Source: Chloracidobacterium sp. (GTDB taxonomy: Bacteria > Acidobacteriota > Blastocatellia > Pyrinomonadales > Pyrinomonadaceae). Taken from it: a stretch of DNA of 33,292 nt. Shown here in pieces: positions 23,803 to 31,482 of the stretch. The position numbers and the translations under genes were made by a program. The notes beneath the pieces are model-generated. The model was not told where the DNA came from and made no database searches. It saw only the letters and a program-made list of their open reading frames with translations. Where the stretch lies: positions 1-33,292 of the forward strand of contig JANYIL010000220.1 of assembly GCA_025362075.1 (NCBI GenBank), read 5' to 3'. The number at the start of each line of letters is the position of its first letter. The stretch's first letter is position 1.

Positions 23803-24597
23803 TTACCCGACTTTCACAAAATATTTCCCATCGAACCGGTATGTAATATACCGATTTGTGACCCTGCCCTGGGGCGTTTTTTTGTCCTGAATTACGACCG
23901 GAAAACGAAAGCTCTTTTTAGAGTCGTCAAAATAGAAAAGCTTTACCGGCCGCTCGGGGTGATCGACCACCGAGAAGAAATCATATTGAAATGTAATCGA
24001 GCTTTTAACGCCCGACGAAGTCTTGATCACCTTTGGGCTCCGATCCAATCCTTCACCGTCGATCTTTAGTGCCGAGATCGTCTGGCCGCCCAGCGATGTC
24101 GAACCTATGAAGGTCGAAACCGTAAGATAGATCGGCCCCGAGCCGGTGTCTGTCTGGAATATCTGTTGAACAAAACCGCCTGCTCCGCGTTTTTGGAGAT
24201 CTCGAGAATATGGCTCCGCCCACGTATGAACCTTGCCGCTGCGACTGCGAAATTGATACACGGTGTAAAAATCGTGCATCGTTCCGCCCTCTTCGCCATC
24301 CCAGGAATACGTGCGTAGATTACCGTCTCTTGACGTCGTCAACGTTACCTGTTTGCGGAGCCGTGCAAAGGCAAATTTCAGCACGTCAGCCCGCAAGCCG
24401 TATTTGAGAAGCGCGGTGCGGATCGCCTTATTTTCCGTCGCCAGCACGTCGTAGTCGGACGCACCATTGTAGTTCGATGATTTGCTGAGCTTTTGAAAAT
24501 GGCCCAGCAGTTCATCCTCGATCTTGGTAAGAGTTTGCGCCGGCGATGCCGACACACATGCAAGGATAAGTGTGGTAAGGAAAAATATTTTTCTCAT
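23803..24597 (-). CDS. Exported protein of unknown function
   Basis: A 264-residue protein with a signal peptide (1-20, MRKIFFLTTLILACVSASPAQ). The mature part has an N-terminal helical region (24-85) and a beta-rich rest with aromatic residues (WDGEEGGTMHDFYTVYQF, RVTNRYITYRFDGKYFVKV). I do not recognise the family. Without further cysteines or catalytic-looking motifs, no activity can be suggested. It follows beta-ureidopropionase by 28 bases and precedes mntA by 18 bases, so it is probably in the same transcript. Confidence 0.75.
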   Translation of the reverse strand: MRKIFFLTTLILACVSASPAQTLTKIEDELLGHFQKLSKSSNYNGASDYDVLATENKAIRTALLKYGLRADVLKFAFARLRKQVTLTTSRDGNLRTYSWDGEEGGTMHDFYTVYQFRSRSGKVHTWAEPYSRDLQKRGAGGFVQQIFQTDTGSGPIYLTVSTFIGSTSLGGQTISALKIDGEGLDRSPKVIKTSSGVKSSITFQYDFFSVVDHPERPVKLFYFDDSKKSFRFPVVIQDKKTPQGRVTNRYITYRFDGKYFVKVG

Positions 24598-24625
24598 AGT
24601 AAAAATGCCGACTGGCTACTACTGC

Positions 24626-25495
24626 TTAATCTGCCACGATCGGGCCGTAAGCGTCCGGCCGGCGATCGCGGAAAAATTGCCACGTATTGCGGACCTCGCG
24701 GATCTTGTCCATATCGAGGTCGGCGACGACCAACTCGTCCTGGTCGCGTGATCCCTCGGCAATGATCTGTCCGCGTGGATCGCAGAAATAGCTCTGGCCG
24801 TAAAATTCACCGATATTCCACGGAGCTTCCATTCCGACGCGGTTGATCGCTCCGACAAAATAACCGTTCGCGACCGCGTGAGCGGGCTGCTCGAGCTTCC
24901 ACAGATATTCGCTCAAACCAGCCACGGTCGCTGACGGATTGAAGATGATCTCTGCTCCATTGAGGCCGAGACATCTCGCACCCTCTGGAAAATGCCTATC
25001 GTAGCAAATATAAACTCCGATTCTGGCAAACGCCGTATCGAAACACGGATAACCGAGATTGCCCGGACGGAAGTAAAATTTCTCCCAAAATCCCGGATTG
25101 ACGTGCGGAATATGCGTCTTGCGATACTTGCCGAGATACTTGCCGTCAGCGTCGATCACGGCGGCGGAGTTGTAATAAATGCCGGTCTGTTCTTCCTCGT
25201 AGATCGGCACGATCATCACCATTCCGTGCTGCTTGGCGACATCCTGCATCAATTTAACGGTCGGGCCGTCCGGAATGCGCTCGACCGCCTCGTACCAACG
25301 CGTCGTCTGTTCGGCACAAAAATACGGCGTCGTGAATATCTCCTGAAAACAGAGCATCTGCACTCCCTGCCGTGCCGCATCCTCGACCATTTTCATCTGA
25401 TGATCGAGATTCGCCTGTCTGATCTCCGGTATCGGAGCGTCCGTCGGCGCTACGTTATGCGCCTGAATAAGACCGCATTTGATTATTCTTGACAT
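24626..25495 (-). CDS. Beta-ureidopropionase (nitrilase superfamily)
   Basis: A 289-residue carbon-nitrogen hydrolase with the triad E52 (FQEIF), K126 (KYRKTHIP) and C164 (ICYDRHFPE). The features FQEIFTTPYFCAEQ, YRKTHIPHVNPGFWEKFYF and GAINRVG are those of bacterial beta-ureidopropionase and N-carbamoylputrescine amidase. Given preT, preA, the permease and the semialdehyde dehydrogenase in the same run, hydrolysis of N-carbamoyl-beta-alanine or N-carbamoyl-beta-aminoisobutyrate (third step of reductive pyrimidine breakdown) is likelier than polyamine metabolism. ATG 25495 is chosen; the GTG at 25510 would read into a repeat. No Shine-Dalgarno is seen. Confidence 0.88.
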   Translation of the reverse strand: MSRIIKCGLIQAHNVAPTDAPIPEIRQANLDHQMKMVEDAARQGVQMLCFQEIFTTPYFCAEQTTRWYEAVERIPDGPTVKLMQDVAKQHGMVMIVPIYEEEQTGIYYNSAAVIDADGKYLGKYRKTHIPHVNPGFWEKFYFRPGNLGYPCFDTAFARIGVYICYDRHFPEGARCLGLNGAEIIFNPSATVAGLSEYLWKLEQPAHAVANGYFVGAINRVGMEAPWNIGEFYGQSYFCDPRGQIIAEGSRDQDELVVADLDMDKIREVRNTWQFFRDRRPDAYGPIVAD

Positions 25496-25507
25496 ATTTT
25501 TTTGGGC

Positions 25508-25535
25508 CACGAAGTTTCACGAAGGTAACACGAAG
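25508..25535. repeat. Three direct CACGAAG repeats
   Basis: CACGAAG occurs at 25508, 25518 and 25529, about one DNA turn apart, just upstream of the ureidopropionase gene. This belongs to a CACGAAGTTTCACGAAGG type repeat common in environmental genomes; a binding site is possible. Confidence 0.6.
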
Positions 25536-25602
25536 AAAACAGTTTAAGGAAACCACAAATCATTGTGTCTTATTTTGCGCTATTTACACTAAATCACTCA
25601 GC

Positions 25603-25680
25603 GAACTCTGCGTCTTTCTCAGCGGTCTCTGCGTTGAAGCCGGGTGTAACGCCGAGACCGCAGAGTTTTTCGCAGAGTAC
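25603..25680. repeat. Long imperfect palindrome of CTCTGCG/CGCAGAG type
   Basis: Inner arms 25618-25635 and 25648-25665 pair at 16 of 18 positions, and outer arms 25603-25612 and 25671-25680 at 9 of 10. It fills most of the gap between the cytochrome and ureidopropionase genes. Confidence 0.7.
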
Positions 25681-25726
25681 CAAGAGAGCATTTTCCGGTA
25701 GATTTATCGCGACTCAACTTAAGACA

Positions 25727-26803
25727 CTACCTAAATTTCGCATCGTCAATCGGAGCGTTAACCTTTGCCTCGATGATTTTTCTGGTCCATCGAATGTTCG
25801 GCATCGAGTATTTAACGGTCATCGGCATCTTGACGCCACCGACTACTTTGTAATCGTCATAATCAACCTGGTACACGAAACGGCCAAACATCGTCGGTGT
25901 CGAGGTCGTCCGGCGTGCGAGCAAGCCCGTTTCGACATCAAAAGACAATACTTCCCGGATATTCGATTTAGTCGTGGCGACAATAATATTCACTTCACGG
26001 CCGTCTATCCGGTCAACCCGGTTAAAGGCCATGGTCGGATAAATCGTTTTCAGATTGGCCGGACTAAAAAGCTCGGCTTCGCGTTTGATCCGCTCGGCCT
26101 CATCGGGCTTGAGGGTTATGTCATGCGCCGGGATCGTCTTTATGGCCTCGGTACCGTCAAACCGCTCGGTCACGACATCCTTGCCATAGGTCGTCATCGA
26201 AAGATACTTGTTTCCTTTGTACCAGATCATTTCCGGTTCTGTGGTTTTGCCATTTGGCTCGACGCGGGTTGCAGTGATGGCGAGCGACGTGATTTTGCCG
26301 AGTTTTTCGGTGCCGCCGAGTGCCGTCAGGTACTTGTCGACGATCTGGTCAACGGTCGGCTTGGTCGTCGGCTGCGCCGGGCGTCCCGGCTCCTCGACCG
26401 GTGAAAGGTTCGGCACGTTGGTGGGTTGCTCGTGCCCATTATGGCACGAGTTACAGGTAACCTGGGGGCGACCGTTAAAATGGTCCTTGTTGATGCCCAA
26501 CGTCATTTTTATCATGTTGCGGGCCGTCTCTTTTTCACGCTTGCCGTCTTTTTCGAAATCCTCACCTTCGTGGCAATAGTTACAATTCACGCCCAACGAA
26601 GCGGAAAAAATGTTCATCACCTTGCCAAGCTGATCGACCGGCATGTCATTAAGAACTTTTATATTCTTAAATTTTTGCCCGGCGGTCACCGTTTGCGGCG
26701 TTGTGGTCTGCGTCTGCATCATGCCTTTTGGCACCAAAAAAACGCATGCAAAAACTGCGCATACGAATACCGCTGTAACTTTGATCTTTGTCTGTAAATA
26801 CAT
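25727..26803 (-). CDS. Dihaem c-type cytochrome fused to a LolA-like domain
   Basis: A 358-residue exported protein. Signal segment 1-28. Residues 45-125 resemble the reaction-centre cytochrome c subunit family found in non-photosynthetic Acidobacteriota: NIKVLNDMPVDQLGKVMNIFSASLGVNCNYCH (C74, C77, H78), then CNSCH (117-121), giving two covalent haems. A Pro/Thr-rich linker (130-150) leads to a beta-rich domain (150-358: VDQIVDKYLTALGGTEKLGKI, IWYKGNKYLSMTTYG, VDYDDYKVVGGVKMP) of the LolA/DUF620-like outer-membrane lipoprotein carrier pattern. The fusion suggests a periplasmic electron carrier tied to the envelope; its partner is unknown. It lies between the ureidopropionase and semialdehyde dehydrogenase genes. 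Confidence 0.78.
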   Translation of the reverse strand: MYLQTKIKVTAVFVCAVFACVFLVPKGMMQTQTTTPQTVTAGQKFKNIKVLNDMPVDQLGKVMNIFSASLGVNCNYCHEGEDFEKDGKREKETARNMIKMTLGINKDHFNGRPQVTCNSCHNGHEQPTNVPNLSPVEEPGRPAQPTTKPTVDQIVDKYLTALGGTEKLGKITSLAITATRVEPNGKTTEPEMIWYKGNKYLSMTTYGKDVVTERFDGTEAIKTIPAHDITLKPDEAERIKREAELFSPANLKTIYPTMAFNRVDRIDGREVNIIVATTKSNIREVLSFDVETGLLARRTTSTPTMFGRFVYQVDYDDYKVVGGVKMPMTVKYSMPNIRWTRKIIEAKVNAPIDDAKFR

Positions 26804-26859
26804 CTATTTCTTATTTTTTGTTTTCAATCTAAAATCCGCAATCCTCAATCCGCGATCGC

Positions 26860-28317
26860 CTAGCTCATCCAGTTAACCCCTGCCTCGGGGTTCCATTTTG
26901 TGGTCGTTTTCTTCAATTTGGTCCAAAACTCGATCGAGCTTTTGCCCGTGATGTCATTCGCCCCAAACCGCGAATCATTCCAGCCGCCAAATGAAAACGG
27001 CTCGCGCGGCACCGGAACGCCTATATTAACTCCGATCATACCGGCGCTTGCGTGTTCCATCACGTAACGCGCGAGTCCGCCGCTTTGGGTAAAAACGGCG
27101 GCGGCATTGCCGTATGGATTGTCATTTTCGATCTTGATCGCTTCGTCCAAAGTATTGGTTCGGATGATCGAGATCACCGGGCCGAATATCTCCTCGGTAG
27201 CAACCGACATATCCGGCGTAACAAAATCGATGACGGTCGGCCCGACATAAGTGCCGTTTTCCTTGCCGGCAACCACCGCTCCGCGGCCATCGACGAGTAT
27301 TTTCGCACCGTTGCGTTCTGCTTCGGAAATATAATCTTCGATCCGCGTTTTCGCCGCTTTTGAAATGACAGCTCCTAGATTCTTACCGGGAACAACCTTA
27401 CGGGCCTCGACGCATATCTGGTCGATGATCGGATCGACATTCCCAACCGCCAGCATCGCTGACGCGGCCATGCAGCGTTGGCCCGCACAGCCGGACATCG
27501 ATGCGGTGACATTCGAAGCGGTCATAGCCGGATTGGCGTCGGGCAAGACGAAAAGATGATTTTTTGCACCGCCCAGAGCTATGCAGCGTTTCAAGCTGTG
27601 CGTACTTTGCTGATATACGAGTTTTGCGACCTTAGTCGAGCCGACAAAGCTTACTGCCTCAATATCCGCGTGCGAACATATCCCTTCGACGATCTCCTTG
27701 CCGCCGTTGATGATGTTGAAAACTCCATCCGGCAGACCCGCGTCTTTCAATAACTGAGCCATTCTCAGCACCGATAGCGGCACAAGCTCACTTGGCTTCA
27801 TAATCATCGTGTTGCCGAGCACTAGGGCGTTCGGCATCGTCCAATTTGGCACCATCAGCGGAAAATTGAACGGCACGATCGACGCGACAACGCCAACCGG
27901 AAAATGCTCCGTCCGGCATTCAACACCGCGACTGACCTCAAGCACCTCATTAGAAACAAGCTGCGGCATCGAACAGGCAAATTCGGTCAGCTCAATGCTC
28001 TTGTCAACCTCCGCCTTTGCCTCGTCCGACGTTTTGCCGTTCTCTTCGGAAACCAGCGAGGTGAGTTCATCGAGATTTTTTTCCAACAGATTGCGATAGC
28101 GGAAAAAGACCTGAACGCGTTCTTTTATAGGAGCTTTCCCCCACGACTCGGATGCTTTCTTTGCCGATTTGACCGCCGCGTTCAATTCATCGGCTGTCGA
28201 CATCGGAACCGTCGCCAGCAAATTACCATCGATCGGCGAAACGACGTCGAGATCGTCGGCAGACGTGCTGTCAACAAACCCGCCATTGTAAAAATTCTTA
28301 ACTCTTTCGTATTTCAT
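26860..28317 (-). CDS. mmsA: Methylmalonate-semialdehyde dehydrogenase (CoA-acylating)
   Basis: A 485-residue aldehyde dehydrogenase of the MMSDH branch, which turns methylmalonate semialdehyde into propionyl-CoA and malonate semialdehyde into acetyl-CoA, with NAD and CoA. Catalytic cysteine C282 lies in GCAGQRCMA. The usual ALDH glutamate (ELGGKNP) is replaced in ALGGAKNH, the mark of CoA-acylating MMSDH. The Rossmann motif is FVGSTKVAKLV, and the C-terminus is KWNPEAGVNW. It takes the thymine end-product of the pathway here, but valine and inositol breakdown also use this enzyme. ATG 28317 lies just inside the extension of the vapC frame. Confidence 0.93.
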   Translation of the reverse strand: MKYERVKNFYNGGFVDSTSADDLDVVSPIDGNLLATVPMSTADELNAAVKSAKKASESWGKAPIKERVQVFFRYRNLLEKNLDELTSLVSEENGKTSDEAKAEVDKSIELTEFACSMPQLVSNEVLEVSRGVECRTEHFPVGVVASIVPFNFPLMVPNWTMPNALVLGNTMIMKPSELVPLSVLRMAQLLKDAGLPDGVFNIINGGKEIVEGICSHADIEAVSFVGSTKVAKLVYQQSTHSLKRCIALGGAKNHLFVLPDANPAMTASNVTASMSGCAGQRCMAASAMLAVGNVDPIIDQICVEARKVVPGKNLGAVISKAAKTRIEDYISEAERNGAKILVDGRGAVVAGKENGTYVGPTVIDFVTPDMSVATEEIFGPVISIIRTNTLDEAIKIENDNPYGNAAAVFTQSGGLARYVMEHASAGMIGVNIGVPVPREPFSFGGWNDSRFGANDITGKSSIEFWTKLKKTTTKWNPEAGVNWMS

Positions 28318-28804
28318 AAAACTTATCTGATTTCGGCGACAAAACCCTAACGGTCACCGTCGGCGCGTTTTTCGCGGCTTGATTCTTCATTCCTTTGTCG
28401 AGAGTAAAAAGTTAGACAGTTCTGGTTTTTGCCAAATCTTCGGCAAGGGCTATATAAGGCCCGTCTGACGAACGGCTGCAACCGTAGCCTTCACGAATCT
28501 CGATGGCTCTTTTCACTAGGTCAGCTTCCCCGTCTCGCGTCGAAATAATCGTCATGTAGTCTAAGAAGAACTTTACAGCCTGTTCATATTCCGGTTTGGT
28601 CAGAAGCTCTCCAGTTAGTTTTTGACACAGAGCAAACATCACCTCAGGAACAATCACGTGCGGTGCGAAGAATTCCCATCCATTTTGAGAATAGGTCTTA
28701 AACGCAACTTCAGCGGACAAGTGGGTTGGGGTTTCCTTCGACGCGATCGAGACCAAAATACTTGCATCGATTACGGCAGCGCGCAAATTATCGGCTGTAT
28801 TCAT
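28298..28804 (-). pseudogene. VapC-like PIN-domain toxin with premature stop
   Basis: The frame from ATG 28804 runs 130 residues to a TAA at 28412-28414. It shows PIN acidic residues D13 (AVIDASIL), E54 (VPEVMFAL) and D114 (SSDGPYIALAE). Translation past the TAA continues in the same frame as LFTLDKGMKNQAAKNAPTV, plainly the missing end of a PIN domain with its fourth acidic residue (TLD), up to a stop at 28298. One base change (for example GAA to TAA) would explain it. The truncated protein lacks the last strand, so it is probably inactive. It overlaps the antitoxin gene by 17 bases; the TTG at 28810 is an unlikely start. Confidence 0.75.
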
Positions 28805-29039
28805 CGCCAAACATTTCTCCTGCTCTTCCGCGACGAATAATACTGACGGCGCTTTCGCCCGAGGTCTCTCTCATATTTTTTTGTCGGTCTATCACTTTCT
28901 GAATAACAGCCAGCGCTTTTTCATTAGGTTTTGTCACAGGTTCTTCGTCAATAATAGTCAGACGAACCTTTCGCCCGACTAGGCGTTTCGCGTGTTTGCT
29001 GATTTCTTCCCAAGTGCCTTCTAAAACTTGTGTCGTCAT
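28788..29039 (-). CDS. VapB-like antitoxin (PIN partner)
   Basis: An 83-residue small charged protein directly before the PIN gene, overlapping it by 17 bases. TTQVLEGTWEEISKHAKRLVGRKVRLTII resembles antitoxins paired with PIN toxins: an N-terminal strand-helix region, then a helical, basic tail (about 40-80). I recognise it by context more than by sequence; no full DNA-binding fold can be assigned. The frame is intact. It lies 26 bases after the permease gene, on the same strand. Confidence 0.7.
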   Translation of the reverse strand: MTTQVLEGTWEEISKHAKRLVGRKVRLTIIDEEPVTKPNEKALAVIQKVIDRQKNMRETSGESAVSIIRRGRAGEMFGDEYSR

Positions 29040-29065
29040 ACTGCCTCAATTTTAACACAAAAAAA

Positions 29066-30553
29066 TTACCGATTTATCACTTGCGGCGGAGCTGCTTTCA
29101 TTAAAATCCAATGAACAAAGAACGCGACGCCAAAACCTACAAACCACCCGTAATCATATAATGGGTGAAACAATGGAATTATCAGGCCTATCCACGCAAA
29201 AAAGCAACCTAGAAGCGTTGCTATCACGGCACGATAATTCCAGCCGCCGTATATGCCTTTGCTGCGATAGAGATCGCCAAGATTTAAGCTTTTCCGACGA
29301 ATAAGCCAGTAGTCGGCGATCAAAACACCGGCGATTGATCCGAGGCCGCCCGAGTACCCGACGAGCCAGCCAAAAATGTAGCCGCTCGGATCGGCGAGCA
29401 ACTTCCACGGCTGCATGAGAATTCCGATAATTCCAGTAATCAGTCCGCCCGTGCGGAATGAGATCAGCTTTGGCAAAGCGTTGGCAAAATCGTTCGCGGG
29501 TGAAACGACATTAGCGGCGATGTTTACCGAGAGAGTTGCGACAACAACTGTGAACATCGAGATTGCGACAATAACCGGTTGTGAGAATTGGCCCACGAGT
29601 TTGACCGGATCCCAGGCGTCGGCAGGATTCATATGAGGGAATACAACAACTGCGGCAGATGTAATCAAAATCCCCATCGCGGCAAAAACCGTCATCGTGG
29701 TCGGCAATGCGATGGCCTGTCCGATGACCTGTTCACGCTGGCTTTTGCCGAAACGCGTAAAGTCGGGCATGTTTAGCGAAAGCGTCGCCCAAAAGCCGAT
29801 CATCGCCGTCAAACTTGGGATAAATATCGGCCAGAATTCGCCGAATGTGTGGAACTTTCCGGGTTCATGCAGTAAAAACCCTATGCCGCCCGCCTGATAC
29901 AATATCCACGTCAATAAAAGGCCAGTCATCACTAAAACATACGGTGCCGCCCAATTCTCTACCATTCGCAGCAGATCCATTCCGCGAAAAATGATAACGA
30001 TATTCAGCCCCCAGAACAGCAAAAACGAAAGCCACTCAGTCGGCGTATGCCCGCCAATCGGGCCGCCTAGCAGCGTCGCCCAGCCCGGAATAAAGGCTGC
30101 AAAAAATGTCTGCAACGCCTGTCCGCCGATCCATGCCTGAATCCCAAACCAGCCGCAAGCCACAATTGCCCGCATGAGCGCGGGCAGGTTCGACCCGCCC
30201 GTCCCATACGCTGCGCGTGCAAAAACCGGAAACGGTATCCCGTACTTCGTCCCCGGATGCGAATTCAGAAGAATCGGCGCGAGAACGATGACATTCCCCA
30301 GCAAAATCGTAATGAGAGCCTGCCACCAATTCATCCCCGCCGAAATCAGCCCCGACGCCATCATATACGTCGGTATACAATGCGCCATCGAGACCCACAG
30401 CGCGGCGTAGTTATAAGTCGTCCAGTTACGTTTCGCGACCGGCACCGGCGCGAGGTCTTCGTTATAGAGCGACGAAGATCTAATGTTTTCCTCGGCGTCG
30501 GCATTTAACTCGACGCGTCCGTCGTTGTGTTGGATGGTTTCAAGTATTGCCAT
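29066..30553 (-). CDS. NCS1-family nucleobase/hydantoin/allantoin permease
   Basis: A 495-residue inner-membrane transporter with about 12 hydrophobic helices. The N-terminus NEDLAPVPVAKRNWTTYNYAALWVSMAH is the NCS1 signature, and later stretches (GTKYGIPFPVFARAAYG, GWFGIQAWIGG, PDFTRFGKS) match the PucI/Mhp1 branch. Members carry uracil, allantoin or hydantoins with H+ or Na+. The gene is first in the run containing preT, preA and ureidopropionase, so uracil/thymine or a dihydropyrimidine is the likely substrate; this is inferred from position. It starts about 58 bases from the broken HepT gene upstream. Confidence 0.9.
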   Translation of the reverse strand: MAILETIQHNDGRVELNADAEENIRSSSLYNEDLAPVPVAKRNWTTYNYAALWVSMAHCIPTYMMASGLISAGMNWWQALITILLGNVIVLAPILLNSHPGTKYGIPFPVFARAAYGTGGSNLPALMRAIVACGWFGIQAWIGGQALQTFFAAFIPGWATLLGGPIGGHTPTEWLSFLLFWGLNIVIIFRGMDLLRMVENWAAPYVLVMTGLLLTWILYQAGGIGFLLHEPGKFHTFGEFWPIFIPSLTAMIGFWATLSLNMPDFTRFGKSQREQVIGQAIALPTTMTVFAAMGILITSAAVVVFPHMNPADAWDPVKLVGQFSQPVIVAISMFTVVVATLSVNIAANVVSPANDFANALPKLISFRTGGLITGIIGILMQPWKLLADPSGYIFGWLVGYSGGLGSIAGVLIADYWLIRRKSLNLGDLYRSKGIYGGWNYRAVIATLLGCFFAWIGLIIPLFHPLYDYGWFVGFGVAFFVHWILMKAAPPQVINR

Positions 30554-30610
30554 TTGTCAAAATGATCGAACAATGTTTCAGACACCTGTCCGCCAAACCT
30601 AATCGGGAAA

Positions 30611-30845
30611 TTATTCACCAAGCTCGGAGAGGACTGTTTTGATTTTGGTTTTGAGTTTTTGAAGGTCCTCTTCGATAACGATCCATACAATATCAGTATC
30701 GATAAGGAAATAATTGTGAACAAGGATATTTCTCATCCCGATGAAGTTCGTCTTCGTCAAAGACCGAGCGGCCGCGGGCCGTATACTTTTCGATCCTCTC
30801 GATGGCTTCGAGAATGTCGAGCAGGCGTTCACGGTCATCCCTCAT
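30611..30845 (-). pseudogene. HepT-like toxin with internal deletion and frame break
   Basis: The ATG at 30845 (overlapping the MntA stop as ATGA) gives [21 protein letters not shown] and later FDEDEL, the N-terminal helix of HepT. The next frame gives IGMRNILVHNYFLIDTDIVW, followed by a C-terminal helix to the TAA at 30611. The catalytic motif RNILVHNY remains, but the helix between, normally about 35 residues (IQ.W..HH...IGEA), is missing and the two parts are out of frame. A deletion of about 105 bp explains this. As written the N-terminal frame does not read the HEPN motif, so no active toxin is made. Confidence 0.75.
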
Positions 30846-31129
30846 ATCGCTAGTGCCTCGCTAAGCACCCTCTCGCGAATACGCGGTTTTAGGCCTTTCT
30901 CTGTAACAATATCAACGGAGCGTCCAAGCAATTTTTGCAGATCCATCAGCAACCCACCGAGGTCAGGTAAACTTCGTCCCTTTTCCAGATCAACTAAAAA
31001 ATCGATGTCACTCGCATCATCAGCATTGCCGCGCGCAACCGAACCGAATACACGTATATTCGACGCACCGTGCCGCCGTGCGATCCATACGATTTCACTT
31101 CGTTTATTCGTGACCTGCTCAATATCCAT
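30842..31129 (-). CDS. MntA-like nucleotidyltransferase (partner of the broken HepT)
   Basis: A 95-residue minimal nucleotidyltransferase: [15 protein letters not shown] gives GS at 29-30 and DID at 41-43 (GSx10DxD), with VDIVTEKGL as the later strand. The frame is intact although the HepT partner is broken. The stop overlaps the HepT start (ATGA). Ahead of it lies a gap of 353 bp with REP-like repeats, so it begins a transcription unit or is read from its own promoter, which I could not identify. With its toxin gone, the gene may be neutral or modify another HEPN protein. Confidence 0.85.
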   Translation of the reverse strand: MDIEQVTNKRSEIVWIARRHGASNIRVFGSVARGNADDASDIDFLVDLEKGRSLPDLGGLLMDLQKLLGRSVDIVTEKGLKPRIRERVLSEALAI

Positions 31130-31482
31130 CGCGGTAATTGTTACATCAATAATCTAGCATAAATTCATTTTGGCAAGCCCATCCGTTTCAGCAATCCAGC
31201 AACCGCGTGTCGTCGCGGAGGGATTCATTAAAAGTCTTCGGTCGCGGAGCGACGACATGACTTTAGCCGTGGGTTTCAACCCACGGTCAAGTTAAAAAAG
31301 ATTTTCCGTCGCGTAGTGACGGCTGAAATCCGGCTAAACCACGATTATCCAAATAAATATTCAATCGTCACTACGCGACAAAGGCTTTTATCCTAACCTA
31401 CCGTGGGTTTAACCCCACGGGTAAATTCATATTATCGCTACGCGATTTAGCGGAAGCTTCTTACCATTTTTCTTTTCAAATT
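31130..31482. other. Gene-free region between mntA and the TPR protein
   Basis: 353 bp without a plausible gene. About two thirds (31208-31449) is the REP-like cluster. The rest (31130-31207) is AT-rich and should contain the mntA promoter, but no clear -35/-10 pair stands out. Confidence 0.6.
31208..31449. repeat. Cluster of REP-like palindromes
   Basis: Alternating units of two kinds: hairpins of CCGTGGGTT/AACCCACGG type (31267-31286 perfect, and 31401-31420 with one mismatch) and units of GTCGCGTAGTGAC type. GTCGCGTAGTGAC at 31308-31320 is the exact reverse complement of 31367-31379. Related GTCGTCGCGGAG, GGAGCGACGAC and TCGCTACGCGA pieces flank them. This is a mosaic of several palindromes, like the REP/BIME elements spread by REP-associated transposases; no transposase is present here. 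Confidence 0.8.
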
